Assembly: GCA_963666825.2 (NCBI GenBank)
Contig: OY763044.2
Span: forward strand, 4,030,001 to 4,094,000
Direction of reading: 5' to 3'
From: Saccharicrinis sp963666825
Lineage (GTDB): Bacteria > Bacteroidota > Bacteroidia > Bacteroidales > Marinilabiliaceae
DNA length: 64,000 nt
Numbering within the stretch: the stretch's first letter is position 1; every line of letters starts with the position of its first letter. Under the pieces are notes generated by a model. The model worked only from the letters and a program-made list of their open reading frames with translations. It did no database searches and was not told the DNA's origin. Position numbers and translations under genes: made by a program. Positions 1-9,844 of the stretch are shown here, piece after piece.

Positions 1-5
1 TAGCA

Positions 6-28
6 ACCCGTCCGTATAACGGACAGGT
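6..28. terminator. Hairpin after the galactan operon
   Basis: Nine-base arms (6-14 and 20-28) pair with one mismatch around a five-base loop. It lies about 70 bases beyond the stop of the last gene of the leftward operon, so it is a plausible terminator for that operon. There is no clear T-tract on the minus strand, so a role in mRNA 3'-end stability is equally possible. Confidence 0.4.
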
Positions 29-97
29 TACATTAGTAGAATAATCCCCGCAAACTACCCTAACTAAACAAACGAATTATACTATCTAATTATCATT

Positions 98-2599
98 CTA
101 ATCAAATGTTAGATATATATTTTCAACTATGACTCCTTTATTCTTTAATTCTTCTTTTACGTATAATTCATCTCTAAGTGAGATTTGAATAAACTTAACT
201 GATTCCCAATCAATTTCCTTAGTCTCTGAATTAATCGAATTAGGATACCAATAAGAGTTTACTCCAGGCCAATCCTGAGGTAGCATTACCGCTTTTTGTG
301 GTTTTAAATCAGCCACTGTAATTACAATTTCGTTAACATTATCTGATAATTGAAACTCGGTACCAAATCCATTTCCATTTTTATCTACAATATTACAAAT
401 GGCTTTATTGGTTCCATTTAGTCCATAAGCTTTAATATGTATATATTTAGGCTTATTTTTTTCAAAATTACGAAGTGAAATTTTATCTCCAATAAATTGA
501 GATAGTGTAGCATCACAAGGATACCAGTAATCTGCACTTGACTCTAAATCTTTAACTGTTAGTTTATATGCTTGTAATGAACCTGCTGTTACAACTGGAC
601 TAAAACTTACTTCCGGACTCAGGAAGGTGCGTGTATAACGTATAAGCTTATAATCATCTTCAGGACTTAAAAGAGACAATGGGCTCTTTTCGTGATTTAC
701 TGTTAATTTATATGATCCCTGTTTGTAAAAATCCCATCTTTCAGGTGAATTAAGCCTTCCTTCTGGAAATAGAATTGCGTCATCTTTGCAATTTACAGCA
801 TAATAATAATCATAATAACCAGCTTCAAGTTCACCAGCTCCAATCTTAGCCTCATAAGTAAAACCACTTTGACAATTCATTGCAATTTTCTTAAACCCCC
901 ATGGTTTCTGCATTACAAAAAGCGTAACACTCTCTGGCACCTCATCACTAAACACCTCACACTCAAATTTGATATCATTACCTGCATCAAATTCAGAAAT
1001 TGTATGATCAACAACGGTAAAGTTATTTAACTTTTCCTGAAAAAAATCTTTCTGAGGTAATTCATCCTTTCTAACTACTTTATTATTCTCAATGATATAT
1101 TTTCCAGGAATAACATTTAGTGATGCAACCAATCCAGGTAGATTAATTTCCATCATTCTCTCCCGATATACAGCTTTCCGAACCACTTTAAAAGGACTAA
1201 TCATTTTAAAAGGATCATCTAATTTCATAATATCAGGATAGACATCTAAAATCCACTTATCTTCCCCTTCTTTATCTAGAAAATATACCCCTGTTCCATT
1301 ATATTTTACTAATGGCGAAGTACCTACCCCTGCAATATGCTTAAGGTTGTTTTTATCTTTTGGAAGCGTTAGAGTTGAGTTTGAATAATAGAATTTTTCA
1401 CCATCATTCAATTCACTTAAATCTTCATCATAACTAACCCTAAAATCACCAAATACATTATCCTCAGGATAGTATCCATAATTTTTACCTCTAGGTATTT
1501 GCCTCAAAATTTCAGCTGCAATCATTGAACTTACAGCTTTAGATGGTGTATAAACCAGATTAATATAGTGCGACTGCCATCCTAGATTCATAGGAGCAGT
1601 TCTTAACATATCATATGAGAATAAAGTTGCAAATTGGATACCTCCTTGACGAAACTCACGCACCATTGCTGGTATCATATAACCACCAGTCATATCTGAT
1701 GAATCAAATTCATAGACTATTTTTGGTTTTTTAGATAATCGAGAATCAAGCATAGCTTCATATCTATCAACCATTAACAATCCATTTCCTTCATAACTAC
1801 GATTAGAATTCAAAGCACAAGGATACCAGGCATATGTAGAACCTTGGATATTTGATTGATCAATTGCCTGTATCATTCCAAAATTCTGACTTACATTGTA
1901 AAATGTTGGCTTTTTACATCCTGTACTTTTAATGGCATTATGCAACCTGTTAATATACTTTATTGTTTGGTCTAACTTTTCAACATTTTGCGTTGGTTCA
2001 TTAATTAGCTCAACAAAAAGTATTTTAGGCTCATCTTTAATATTTCGCTTTGTATATGGATTGCGATAATTTAAAAGCTGCTTCCAGTAATTCTCTTGAA
2101 CCTGAATTGCCTTTTCATCATCATAAAGACTGTTTTTGGGATAGTATTTTGCAAAGCCTGTATTTGTAGTATCAGACATGGCATCAGGCCACTGGGAACT
2201 ATAAGTCACAATAGGACTTAAAAGCATATAAATATCTCGTTTAGTGGCTTCTGCAATCAAAAAATTAAACAGATCTAAATGATCATTTTCTATCAAATTT
2301 CCATCTACATCAGTATTCTGATAATCTCCCCAAAAGCATAAACGTAGAGCGTCCCATCCCATTCTTTTAAAATGCTCCAAATCTTCTACAATCATCTGTT
2401 TACGATCACCTTTCACATATCCTGCTGCACGATAATCACAAGCTGAGGGTAAACAATAATTCGCACCAAATAAGGCGACTTCGCTTTTATCTTTTTCCCA
2501 TCGAATTACTCCGGATTTGTCAATATATACCAATTCTTTTGCTGATAAATTGAGTCCAATTCCGAGAATCGTCATTAACAAAAATATTCTAACTATCAT
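98..2599 (-). CDS. Clan-A glycoside hydrolase (GH5-like), secreted
   Basis: Probably a retaining glycoside hydrolase that cuts or trims beta-linked glycan after export. A hydrophobic signal peptide occupies about residues 1-20. A TIM-barrel region (about 30-370) has a 'NEP' motif with the likely acid/base Glu201, and a 'YEF' strand with the likely nucleophile Glu297, the arrangement of GH-A clan families such as GH5. Residues from about 390 on are poorly recognisable; the last 160 look like a beta-sandwich with two 'YWYP' motifs, possibly a carbohydrate-binding module. It is the last gene of the GH53-SusE-SusC-SusD-GH35 operon, 19 bases after GH35, so a role in galactan or arabinogalactan side-chain removal is likely but inferred. 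At 833 residues it is much longer than a single-domain GH5. The exact family and substrate are uncertain. Confidence 0.7.
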   Translation of the reverse strand: MIVRIFLLMTILGIGLNLSAKELVYIDKSGVIRWEKDKSEVALFGANYCLPSACDYRAAGYVKGDRKQMIVEDLEHFKRMGWDALRLCFWGDYQNTDVDGNLIENDHLDLFNFLIAEATKRDIYMLLSPIVTYSSQWPDAMSDTTNTGFAKYYPKNSLYDDEKAIQVQENYWKQLLNYRNPYTKRNIKDEPKILFVELINEPTQNVEKLDQTIKYINRLHNAIKSTGCKKPTFYNVSQNFGMIQAIDQSNIQGSTYAWYPCALNSNRSYEGNGLLMVDRYEAMLDSRLSKKPKIVYEFDSSDMTGGYMIPAMVREFRQGGIQFATLFSYDMLRTAPMNLGWQSHYINLVYTPSKAVSSMIAAEILRQIPRGKNYGYYPEDNVFGDFRVSYDEDLSELNDGEKFYYSNSTLTLPKDKNNLKHIAGVGTSPLVKYNGTGVYFLDKEGEDKWILDVYPDIMKLDDPFKMISPFKVVRKAVYRERMMEINLPGLVASLNVIPGKYIIENNKVVRKDELPQKDFFQEKLNNFTVVDHTISEFDAGNDIKFECEVFSDEVPESVTLFVMQKPWGFKKIAMNCQSGFTYEAKIGAGELEAGYYDYYYAVNCKDDAILFPEGRLNSPERWDFYKQGSYKLTVNHEKSPLSLLSPEDDYKLIRYTRTFLSPEVSFSPVVTAGSLQAYKLTVKDLESSADYWYPCDATLSQFIGDKISLRNFEKNKPKYIHIKAYGLNGTNKAICNIVDKNGNGFGTEFQLSDNVNEIVITVADLKPQKAVMLPQDWPGVNSYWYPNSINSETKEIDWESVKFIQISLRDELYVKEELKNKGVIVENIYLTFD

Positions 2600-2618
2600 A
2601 AATGATCTTTTTCTTATT

Positions 2619-5018
2619 CTATTTCAGTGTAAAATCAATTTTATACTCTGGAATTAACTTCATACTTTTTACCTCACAAACAGGACCATTTGAAAAATCA
2701 GGTATTTTATCTTTATCAAGGTCAATTAGAAATGAAGCATCACTTTTCATTGGTTTAAAATAAAAATACAACCCCTTATCACTTAATTGATCAGCATATG
2801 ATTTTAATCCAATTTGCCAGCTTTTACCATAATAAAAATGGTCATTTATCATTTTCCCATCAATAAAAGCGAAAGCCACATCACCTGTATAGTCAATATC
2901 GAGAATTATATCACTTAAATTCTCAGTAAACTCCTTGTCATCCATATCAAAAGTATATCGCTGCTCACTTACTTTATGATAGTTACAAGGGACATCTACC
3001 AAAGGAACTTCAATTTTATAAGTTTTAAATAGCCCTTCTTTTTTGCTGGTCACATTATATTTTGCAAAATCAGGTTTAATATCTGAAGGTAATGTAATCG
3101 AAAATGAGTTAGACCTTGATTGCAATTGAATCTTTTCATCATAATCCATTAGAACAGCATCTGTAATACAAATCGTATTATTCAGTTGATTATAACCCAA
3201 TGCCTGTTTTCTTGTTAAGGTTGTAATTACAATTTCCTCGCCATCAGAATCCGTAAGTGAGAAGGAACCAGTCAATCCTACAACAGGATACACATGGATT
3301 TCACCTTGCTTTTCCCTTTTCTTTCCTGATATCTTCTTAATTGTTGACTTATCAAAAACAAATTCTGGCGTAAAGCCATCTAATGCAAAAAAGAAATAGT
3401 GTTTTTTCCCTCCAATCTTCTCTATAGACAATGGTTGCACAGTTGCATATTTCAATTTAGCAGCATTGACAGTCATATTAAAGGGTAGAATAACACTTTC
3501 ATCCTTTTTTAATGTAAAGGCAGGGAACTGAATTAACTCTTTTGATAACTGTATTGATAATCCATTTACTTTTTGATCTTGACGGTCATCATGATCTTGA
3601 AAATTATTCATAAAAACAAACCCGGCTTCCCCATTCGATCGAACAGAGTAACGCAATGTTTCTCTATCATCTGGAGTTATTTCTTTGTTTGTTTCTGGCA
3701 ATATCAATCCCATTGGTGCTAATTGATTTCCAAAATTCTCTGTAAACAAATGAATTAATCGAAGTAGGTAATATGAATCAAATACTTTTCCATATTCTCC
3801 AATTGGTGCCTGATAATCATAAGAAATTTTTGGAATTCCCATTGGTTCGTCACTATAGAAAATACCATCACTTGTTTGCGGATTAAGTCCTCCATGGTAC
3901 ATATAATAACCAATACCATTTGCTCCCGAACCTAATGTCCTCACCATAAGAGCTTCTGCTGCTTCAGGTAAAACATTTGGACGTCTTTCGTATATAATCT
4001 GAGTACCAGCACCCATTTCTGCACAATATGAAGGATATTTTTCTCCATCATAACGAACAGGTGCATAATCCGGATGTATTTGTACATCTTTAAATAAGAA
4101 GAAATCTGACTTTGATGGTTGCTCCCAGAATGGGTAGGGATATGCAGCTCCTACTGGAATTGTTTCATTTTCTAAAATGGCAGACATCCCCCAACCTGTA
4201 ACAGTATACAATGGAACAACCATTCCTTCTTCTTGAGCCATTTTTTTTAATGTAGCCAAGTGTTCACTTCCCAATTGTGCATAAGATGTTTTTTTATCCT
4301 GAACACTAACTCCAATTTTTGTAATGTCTGCATCATAATTGGCCACAGTCATTTCTTTTTCCTGCCCCGGATAGCTAATTGCCCATGGTGCTGCAGAATG
4401 TTGCAACTCATTTTCAAGTTGAATCCCAATTATAGTGCCCCCGTCCTTATAGTACAATCCATTTAACTGTTCTGCAATATTGTGATAAAGTCGTTTTGCA
4501 TAAAAAAGATATCCTTCATCATTTGAGCGAACCTCAAAAGGTCTTCCATAAATCCAGTCTGGTAATCCCCCATTTCTTATTTCGCCATGACAGAATGGTC
4601 CTATCCGTACAAGAACATACAAATTATGCTTTTTACATAATTCAAGAAAATGACGAAGATCCCGATCTCCTGACCAATCAAAAATTCCCTCTTTCTCCTC
4701 ATGAATATTCCAAAACACATAGGTAGAAATAACATTAATCCCTCCCGACTTCATTTTCAAGATTTGTTCCTCCCAATACTCATGTGGTAACCTTGAAAAA
4801 TGTATCTCTCCCAAGATTGGGATAAAAGGTTTATTGTCCACATTCATGTAAAAGCTGTTGAAATCAATTGTACCCCCAGTCGGATTTGAACCTCCCAAAT
4901 TTAAATGGTCGGTATATATGCGCTTCTCCGTAGCTGGAACATTGAGTTTATACACTTTCTGCGCTACGCCAGCAAGCGTCAGTACACTAAGTGTCAGTAG
5001 GCATAAAAGTTTCTTCAT
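2619..5018 (-). CDS. Beta-galactosidase, GH35
   Basis: Predicted exo-acting beta-galactosidase that removes terminal galactose from the oligosaccharides made by the upstream GH53 galactanase. A signal peptide of about 19 residues ends in 'AGVAQ', so it is exported, probably to the periplasm. The N-terminal TIM barrel has the GH35 signatures: 'GEIHFSR' near residue 70, 'RIGPF' near 140, 'ENE' with the acid/base Glu204, and 'CAEMGAG' with the nucleophile Glu334. The remaining 400 residues are beta-sandwich domains typical of bacterial GH35. It is 799 residues, normal for Bacteroidota members. It follows SusD after a 158-base gap holding a gene remnant and is 19 bases from the next gene, so it is in the operon. 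Base composition is AT-rich, unlike the SusCD pair just upstream. Confidence 0.9.
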   Translation of the reverse strand: MKKLLCLLTLSVLTLAGVAQKVYKLNVPATEKRIYTDHLNLGGSNPTGGTIDFNSFYMNVDNKPFIPILGEIHFSRLPHEYWEEQILKMKSGGINVISTYVFWNIHEEKEGIFDWSGDRDLRHFLELCKKHNLYVLVRIGPFCHGEIRNGGLPDWIYGRPFEVRSNDEGYLFYAKRLYHNIAEQLNGLYYKDGGTIIGIQLENELQHSAAPWAISYPGQEKEMTVANYDADITKIGVSVQDKKTSYAQLGSEHLATLKKMAQEEGMVVPLYTVTGWGMSAILENETIPVGAAYPYPFWEQPSKSDFFLFKDVQIHPDYAPVRYDGEKYPSYCAEMGAGTQIIYERRPNVLPEAAEALMVRTLGSGANGIGYYMYHGGLNPQTSDGIFYSDEPMGIPKISYDYQAPIGEYGKVFDSYYLLRLIHLFTENFGNQLAPMGLILPETNKEITPDDRETLRYSVRSNGEAGFVFMNNFQDHDDRQDQKVNGLSIQLSKELIQFPAFTLKKDESVILPFNMTVNAAKLKYATVQPLSIEKIGGKKHYFFFALDGFTPEFVFDKSTIKKISGKKREKQGEIHVYPVVGLTGSFSLTDSDGEEIVITTLTRKQALGYNQLNNTICITDAVLMDYDEKIQLQSRSNSFSITLPSDIKPDFAKYNVTSKKEGLFKTYKIEVPLVDVPCNYHKVSEQRYTFDMDDKEFTENLSDIILDIDYTGDVAFAFIDGKMINDHFYYGKSWQIGLKSYADQLSDKGLYFYFKPMKSDASFLIDLDKDKIPDFSNGPVCEVKSMKLIPEYKIDFTLK

Positions 5019-5068
5019 GGTTTTAACATTTAATTTTTCGAATTCTAATGTATTTTTATGTGTGTTAG

Positions 5069-5173
5069 TTACTCTAATATAACACTTTTTGTAGTAGACT
5101 GGGCATTGACACCAATTGATGCCAACACTCCAGTTACAATCAATATTAAAATCTTTTTCTCTTCAATTATACT
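5069..5173 (-). pseudogene. Signal-peptide remnant of a lost secreted protein
   Basis: Between the SusD stop and GH35, the minus strand has an open frame of about 34 codons with no ATG, reading '...EEKKILILIVTGVLASIG' then 'VNAQSTTKSVILE' and a stop. This is a textbook signal peptide (Lys-rich start, hydrophobic core, A-x-A/Q-type cleavage). It closely resembles the first residues of the SGNH hydrolase at 15293-15985 (KKLIIVIVVGVIASLG, IKAQ). An ATT sits where a start would be expected and a stop appears soon after cleavage. I read it as the 5' stump of a deleted secreted-protein gene; a tiny functional ORF with a non-canonical start is less likely. Confidence 0.45.
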
Positions 5174-5176
5174 TTA

Positions 5177-6688
5177 TTAGTATCCTGTGTTCTGTTTGAT
5201 CTGACTCTTGCTCTCATCAATAAATGTCTGAGGAATCCAGAATCTGTTATGACTTTCATCTACTGTAAAATAGCTCTTTCCATTAGCATTTGCTTTAGCA
5301 ATGCGCTGATTGGCATACTCAACATATTTACCAAAACGGATCAAATCCTGACGGCGCAATCCTTCAAGCCAAAATTCATGTCCACGTTCAATAAGGAGAG
5401 CCTCCATGAAAGCATCTGTTGAAGCAACCTGCTCAGCTGTAAGTTCAGGTAGTCCGGCACGGTTACGTATACGATTAACTAACCCAATTGCATCGGTAGA
5501 AACGGCACCTGTATTACGCACCATACACTCAGCAAGCGTCAGGAGTACATCACTATAGCGATATACTACAATGTCGATACCACTGTTAGCACCAGTCATA
5601 TCCGGATCTTTACCGTATTTCAATGGCAAAGCACCATAAAATAATTGCGTGTTGTTGGCACTTGTCTTCAACTCACCATCATTGTTAGTATAACTAGCCA
5701 CTATTAAATCACGACGAGCATCGTCTTCCTCAAAAGTATTGTAAAAATCCCAAGGCATCACATATCCACCCCATCCCTGACTTTTCTCTGTCCAAGGCAT
5801 GTCTGACGGTAATATAGAGGCTGTTAGATAATTAGTAGTCCAGTTAGCGCTGCTGTTACACGGTACCTGTAAAATAATTTCGTCATTACCCAAACCTGCT
5901 TTAGAAAAGATGTAAGCATAATCCGACTGCAAACTATATACACTATTCTCCATATCCTTCAAATCACGGGCTAGTTGCTCTGCACCAGTAAAATTACCAC
6001 GTATCATGTAATATTTCATCAGTATCATCATAGCTGCTCCCTGTGTCATGCGTCCGCGAGCACTTGCTACAGTCGGCAGGCCTTCAATAGCTGTACGAAG
6101 ATCTGTTTCCATCATCTCGTCATATTCCTCATCAGAAATACGGGGAAGGTAAACAAATGCTTCCGGATCATCGAGTATCTCATCGCTAGCTACAGGAACT
6201 GGACCAAACATGTCATATAAATACAATCCTATCCATCCCCGCAAAGCATGCGCTTCGGCAGCATATAGTGTTTTGGCCAAATCAGGTGCAGTAGATTCTT
6301 CAATGCGACGTATAGTTTTTCGTGCCTTACTTAAGAATTGGTAGTGGGCAAATGCATTATAACATTGTGACTGAGTACCTCCAGAAATGGTAGTAAACCA
6401 CTGCTGGTAATGTAATTCATCCCAGACCCAGCCCCAGCAACTCCAAAGACAGTCTGTTGTCATATCACAAACTACCTGATAACCATTATGATCAGCTCCA
6501 TATATAGCTTCACCTTCCCATGTTCCGGTGGTAAACTCGTAGTACAGAGAATTCACTGCTAATTTTAAGTCATTTTCTGTCTTAGGAAAATTGTCCGGTG
6601 AAATTTCGGTGTAGTCCTCTCGATCCAACGTACATGATGTGATGGCAAAAATAGCCAACAGTCCTATAATATTTTTATATATCTTCAT
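5177..6688 (-). CDS. SusD-like surface glycan-binding lipoprotein (galactan PUL)
   Basis: Outer-membrane, surface-exposed glycan-binding lid that pairs with the SusC transporter encoded just upstream. A lipoprotein signal ends in 'ITSC' near residue 19, followed by acidic residues. The mature protein has the RagB/SusD pattern: TPR-like helices ('HALRGWIGLYLYDMFGPVPV'), 'YRYSDVLLTLAECMVR' near 380, 'LIERGHEFWLEGLRRQDLIRFG' near 445, and the usual C-terminus '...QNTGY'. At 503 residues the length is typical. It starts 18 bases after SusC, so the pair is co-expressed. Codon use and GC content are visibly higher (about 45 % in counted 60-base blocks) than in GH35, the SusE-like gene and GH53, matching the SusC barrel and suggesting joint transfer. 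Confidence 0.93.
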   Translation of the reverse strand: MKIYKNIIGLLAIFAITSCTLDREDYTEISPDNFPKTENDLKLAVNSLYYEFTTGTWEGEAIYGADHNGYQVVCDMTTDCLWSCWGWVWDELHYQQWFTTISGGTQSQCYNAFAHYQFLSKARKTIRRIEESTAPDLAKTLYAAEAHALRGWIGLYLYDMFGPVPVASDEILDDPEAFVYLPRISDEEYDEMMETDLRTAIEGLPTVASARGRMTQGAAMMILMKYYMIRGNFTGAEQLARDLKDMENSVYSLQSDYAYIFSKAGLGNDEIILQVPCNSSANWTTNYLTASILPSDMPWTEKSQGWGGYVMPWDFYNTFEEDDARRDLIVASYTNNDGELKTSANNTQLFYGALPLKYGKDPDMTGANSGIDIVVYRYSDVLLTLAECMVRNTGAVSTDAIGLVNRIRNRAGLPELTAEQVASTDAFMEALLIERGHEFWLEGLRRQDLIRFGKYVEYANQRIAKANANGKSYFTVDESHNRFWIPQTFIDESKSQIKQNTGY

Positions 6689-6706
6689 TTTAAATCCTCC
6701 TTTTTT

Positions 6707-9700
6707 TTAGAATTTTAAATTCAAACCAAATGCAATACTACTTTGGTTGGGATACGCTCCAATGCCATTACCTGTCTCAGGATCCATACCTTTATATGGT
6801 GTGAATACATATAAGTTTCGAGCTGCCACATATGCTCTGGCAGACTTAAAACTCTCACCAAACCATGTAGTAGGGAACGTATATCCTATTGAAACATTAT
6901 CCAAACGTAAGTACCAGGCTTTCTCGTAGAAAAAATCGCTATTGGTAGGATCGAAACCGGAATAAGCTTCTGCTACTCCAGGTAATGTACCGGAAGAATT
7001 CTCATTACTCCAACGTTTCTTAACATCACTCAATGCATTAACCCCATAAGTCAAGTCCTCAATACCATAAACCGACTGATATTTCACATCATTCAACTTC
7101 CATCCGTTTAGCGAACCATAAAGATAGATGTTTGCATCTAAGTTCTTCCAACGGAAGGTGTTATTGATACTGAAAGGTATTGGAGTAGAGTTATGTAGAA
7201 GAACCATATCAACTGCATCTAGCGTACCGTCAGCACCTTTTACACGAATATATCTTCCTTCACTGTCACGCATACGTTCACCATTATCATCAAGCTGGTA
7301 ACTATATAGATCATCATAAAGAATAGAACCTGCATTAGATGAAGGTAGGTGAGTATAGCTATCCCCTGCCTGAACAAGCCCTGAGGTACGATAACCATAG
7401 ATATTATTCCATTTTTCAATATTTTTTTGATACGGTTCAGGAATGAATTCCGGATCGCGCTTAGTAGTGCGGTTACGATAATACGAAAGGTTGATATCAG
7501 TGCTCCATTCAAAATCATTATGCGCAATATTCACGGTATTAATACCTAAATCTATACCCTGTGACTGATATTCGATAGCAGAGTTATAGTCAATGGAACT
7601 AAGCTCTTGATACGACATCAGTTGTCTGGATATAATTACATCGTTGCGGGTGCGTTGATAAATATCGATGGTACCCGAAAGACGGTCACGCCAGAATCCA
7701 AAGTCAAGACCGACATTAAGATCTGTAAGAGTCTCCCATTTAAGGTTTGGATTACCAATTTTTGAAAGGGCGATACCATTAACCAAACCTCCATCCATAG
7801 CATAGGTACCACGGCTCACAGCAAAAACTGTATTAATACCTGTTAAGTTGCCGGCATTACCAGTTTGTCCAAAACCAGCACGCAGCTTCATGTTGCTCAG
7901 CCAATCTGCATTACTCAACCAACCTTCTTCATTTAGGCGCCATGCTACTGAAGCACCAGGAAAGTATCCCCATTGGTGATTCTGCGAAAAATTAGAACTT
8001 CCATCGACACGTAGATTCAGAGTTAAGATATAACGTTGCATAAGGGTATAGTTGATACGCCCCATGTAAGAAGCCATTTCGTTACTGCCTTTGCTGGATG
8101 ATATATCCGGATTCTCTTGCTCACTGGTTCCAATGTTGTTCATCAATGAACCATCCGTAGGAAAGTTAGAAGCCACAATACCCATACTACTCCATGAAGT
8201 TTTCTTATACTCCCATCCAGCCATCACGCTTAAGTCATGCTTATCAGCAAATGTCTTTGCGTAAGTAGCAATCACATTAATCAGATTCATCTGTGCCTTT
8301 GAATTCTGTTTCGAAGCCTGTCCGTTAAGGTTTTTACCTTTAGGAGTGCTCGTTGGAATGTATTGATCTTTCTGTGTATCCTTCATATCCACCCCTCCTG
8401 TAGCACGTACAGTAAGGTCTTTAATAGGCTTGAATTCCAAATATCCACTTGCAAATAGATCTCGGCTAATAGTTTGGTCAGTAATTTCAAGCAATGACAC
8501 AGGGTTAGGATATATATTCGGACGAATAAAGTTATCGGAATAATTACCTAACTCATCATACACAGAAACTAAAGGTATGAATGTCATAGCAGAATAAATC
8601 AGCGCTGAATTATCATGACGAGAGTCTCCCAGTGGCACATCATTATATTTAATCTGTGCAAATGAGGTATTGACTCCTGCCTTAATATTGTTACCGAAAT
8701 CCTGATCAAGATTAATACGTGCTGTAATACGATTCATATCGTTGTTTTTGGCAATACCTTTATGATCGAACAGCCCTGTAGAGAAAAGATAGCGTGTTTT
8801 TTCAGAACCTCCGTTTACACTAAGGTTATGTTCATTGACAACACCTGTGCGAGTCACTTCTTTCATCCAGTCAGTACCATCACCAACGAAGTTATCTATT
8901 TGGTCTTGAGTAAAATTTTTCTCATTACTACGCCCCAGTTCGTCGAATACCTTATTTTGCTCTATCATAAAGTCGCGCGCTTTCATAAAGTCAGGAGCAT
9001 CCTTGATATACTGCAGGGCTGTACTTCCCGAGTAGCTAATCTCCGGCTTGGAGCTTTTACCTCGTTTGGTCGTGATAAGGATTACACCTCCTGAGGCATC
9101 GCTACCGTAGATAGAAGCTGCCGAAGCATCCTTTAGCACGTTAATAGTTTCTATGTCGTCAGGATTGATGTTCATCAGTGCATTATCTTTGTCGCCTCCA
9201 CTATATGAGGTTCCTGAAGATGGAGTCTTTGTCTGAAGTTGTGGTACACCGTCAATCACAATAAGTGGCTGTTGGCCTGAAAGTCCACCACGGATTGCAA
9301 TATTCAACGAACCTCCAGGAGAAGCACTGCTAGCTGTGACATTCATCCCTGAGGAGCGACCTCGAAGCATCGTTCCCACAGAAGCTGCTGCTGCTTTTGG
9401 TAGTTCATCTGCTTTAACAGTGGATACAGCTCCTGAAATGTTTGTCTTATTCATTGAACCATAACCTACAACTACTAAATCTTCTAAAAGATGAACATCT
9501 TCTTGTAAAACAACATCAATTCTTCTTCGTTTACCTACAAGTTCATCTACATTTGCAAAACCTATAAACGAAAATGTAATAACAGACTCTTCAGAAGGAA
9601 CCATCAATTCAAAATTTCCCTCAAAATCAGTAATAGTTCCTTGAGAAGTGCCACTTATGACTACATTTACTCCAGGCAATGGTTCATTACTGGAATCTTT

Positions 9701-9820
9701 AACATTTCCTTGGACTTTAATTTCCGATTGTGCAAAACCTACAATTGGCACTATAATAAATAGTAACAGAAATAATGGTCTCGCCCAATTTCTTATAATA
9801 TCTGAAATAATATTTCTCAT
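6707..9820 (-). CDS. SusC-like TonB-dependent transporter (galactan PUL)
   Basis: Outer-membrane TonB-dependent channel that imports oligosaccharides, here most likely beta-1,4-galacto-oligosaccharides judging from the GH53 and GH35 in the operon. A signal peptide ends near 'VGFAQ' (residue 30). Then come a carboxypeptidase-like regulatory domain (about 35-110, 'GNVKDSSNEPLPGVNVVISG'), the TonB-box region with 'VVVGYG', a plug ('GGVILITTKRG' near 250), and a 22-strand-type barrel ending in aromatic '...SIAFGLNLKF'. There is no STN domain, which fits control by the AraC regulator and not by a sigma/FecR pair. The first about 130 codons are AT-rich (32-35 % GC in blocks 9421-9660), whereas the rest is about 42-52 % in most counted blocks, with the step near 9420. 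The gene therefore looks mosaic. Confidence 0.93.
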   Translation of the reverse strand: MRNIISDIIRNWARPLFLLLFIIVPIVGFAQSEIKVQGNVKDSSNEPLPGVNVVISGTSQGTITDFEGNFELMVPSEESVITFSFIGFANVDELVGKRRRIDVVLQEDVHLLEDLVVVGYGSMNKTNISGAVSTVKADELPKAAAASVGTMLRGRSSGMNVTASSASPGGSLNIAIRGGLSGQQPLIVIDGVPQLQTKTPSSGTSYSGGDKDNALMNINPDDIETINVLKDASAASIYGSDASGGVILITTKRGKSSKPEISYSGSTALQYIKDAPDFMKARDFMIEQNKVFDELGRSNEKNFTQDQIDNFVGDGTDWMKEVTRTGVVNEHNLSVNGGSEKTRYLFSTGLFDHKGIAKNNDMNRITARINLDQDFGNNIKAGVNTSFAQIKYNDVPLGDSRHDNSALIYSAMTFIPLVSVYDELGNYSDNFIRPNIYPNPVSLLEITDQTISRDLFASGYLEFKPIKDLTVRATGGVDMKDTQKDQYIPTSTPKGKNLNGQASKQNSKAQMNLINVIATYAKTFADKHDLSVMAGWEYKKTSWSSMGIVASNFPTDGSLMNNIGTSEQENPDISSSKGSNEMASYMGRINYTLMQRYILTLNLRVDGSSNFSQNHQWGYFPGASVAWRLNEEGWLSNADWLSNMKLRAGFGQTGNAGNLTGINTVFAVSRGTYAMDGGLVNGIALSKIGNPNLKWETLTDLNVGLDFGFWRDRLSGTIDIYQRTRNDVIISRQLMSYQELSSIDYNSAIEYQSQGIDLGINTVNIAHNDFEWSTDINLSYYRNRTTKRDPEFIPEPYQKNIEKWNNIYGYRTSGLVQAGDSYTHLPSSNAGSILYDDLYSYQLDDNGERMRDSEGRYIRVKGADGTLDAVDMVLLHNSTPIPFSINNTFRWKNLDANIYLYGSLNGWKLNDVKYQSVYGIEDLTYGVNALSDVKKRWSNENSSGTLPGVAEAYSGFDPTNSDFFYEKAWYLRLDNVSIGYTFPTTWFGESFKSARAYVAARNLYVFTPYKGMDPETGNGIGAYPNQSSIAFGLNLKF

Positions 9821-9844
9821 TTCTTTAATAATTTAAAATACAAC

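Noticed and set aside
4868..4905. tRNA-like 3' half (sequence resembling a T-arm, 'GTCGGATTTGAACCTCCC')
   Set aside because: It lies inside the intact GH35 gene, where it encodes the conserved 'LGGSNPTGG' segment, and there is no acceptor stem or anticodon arm around it.
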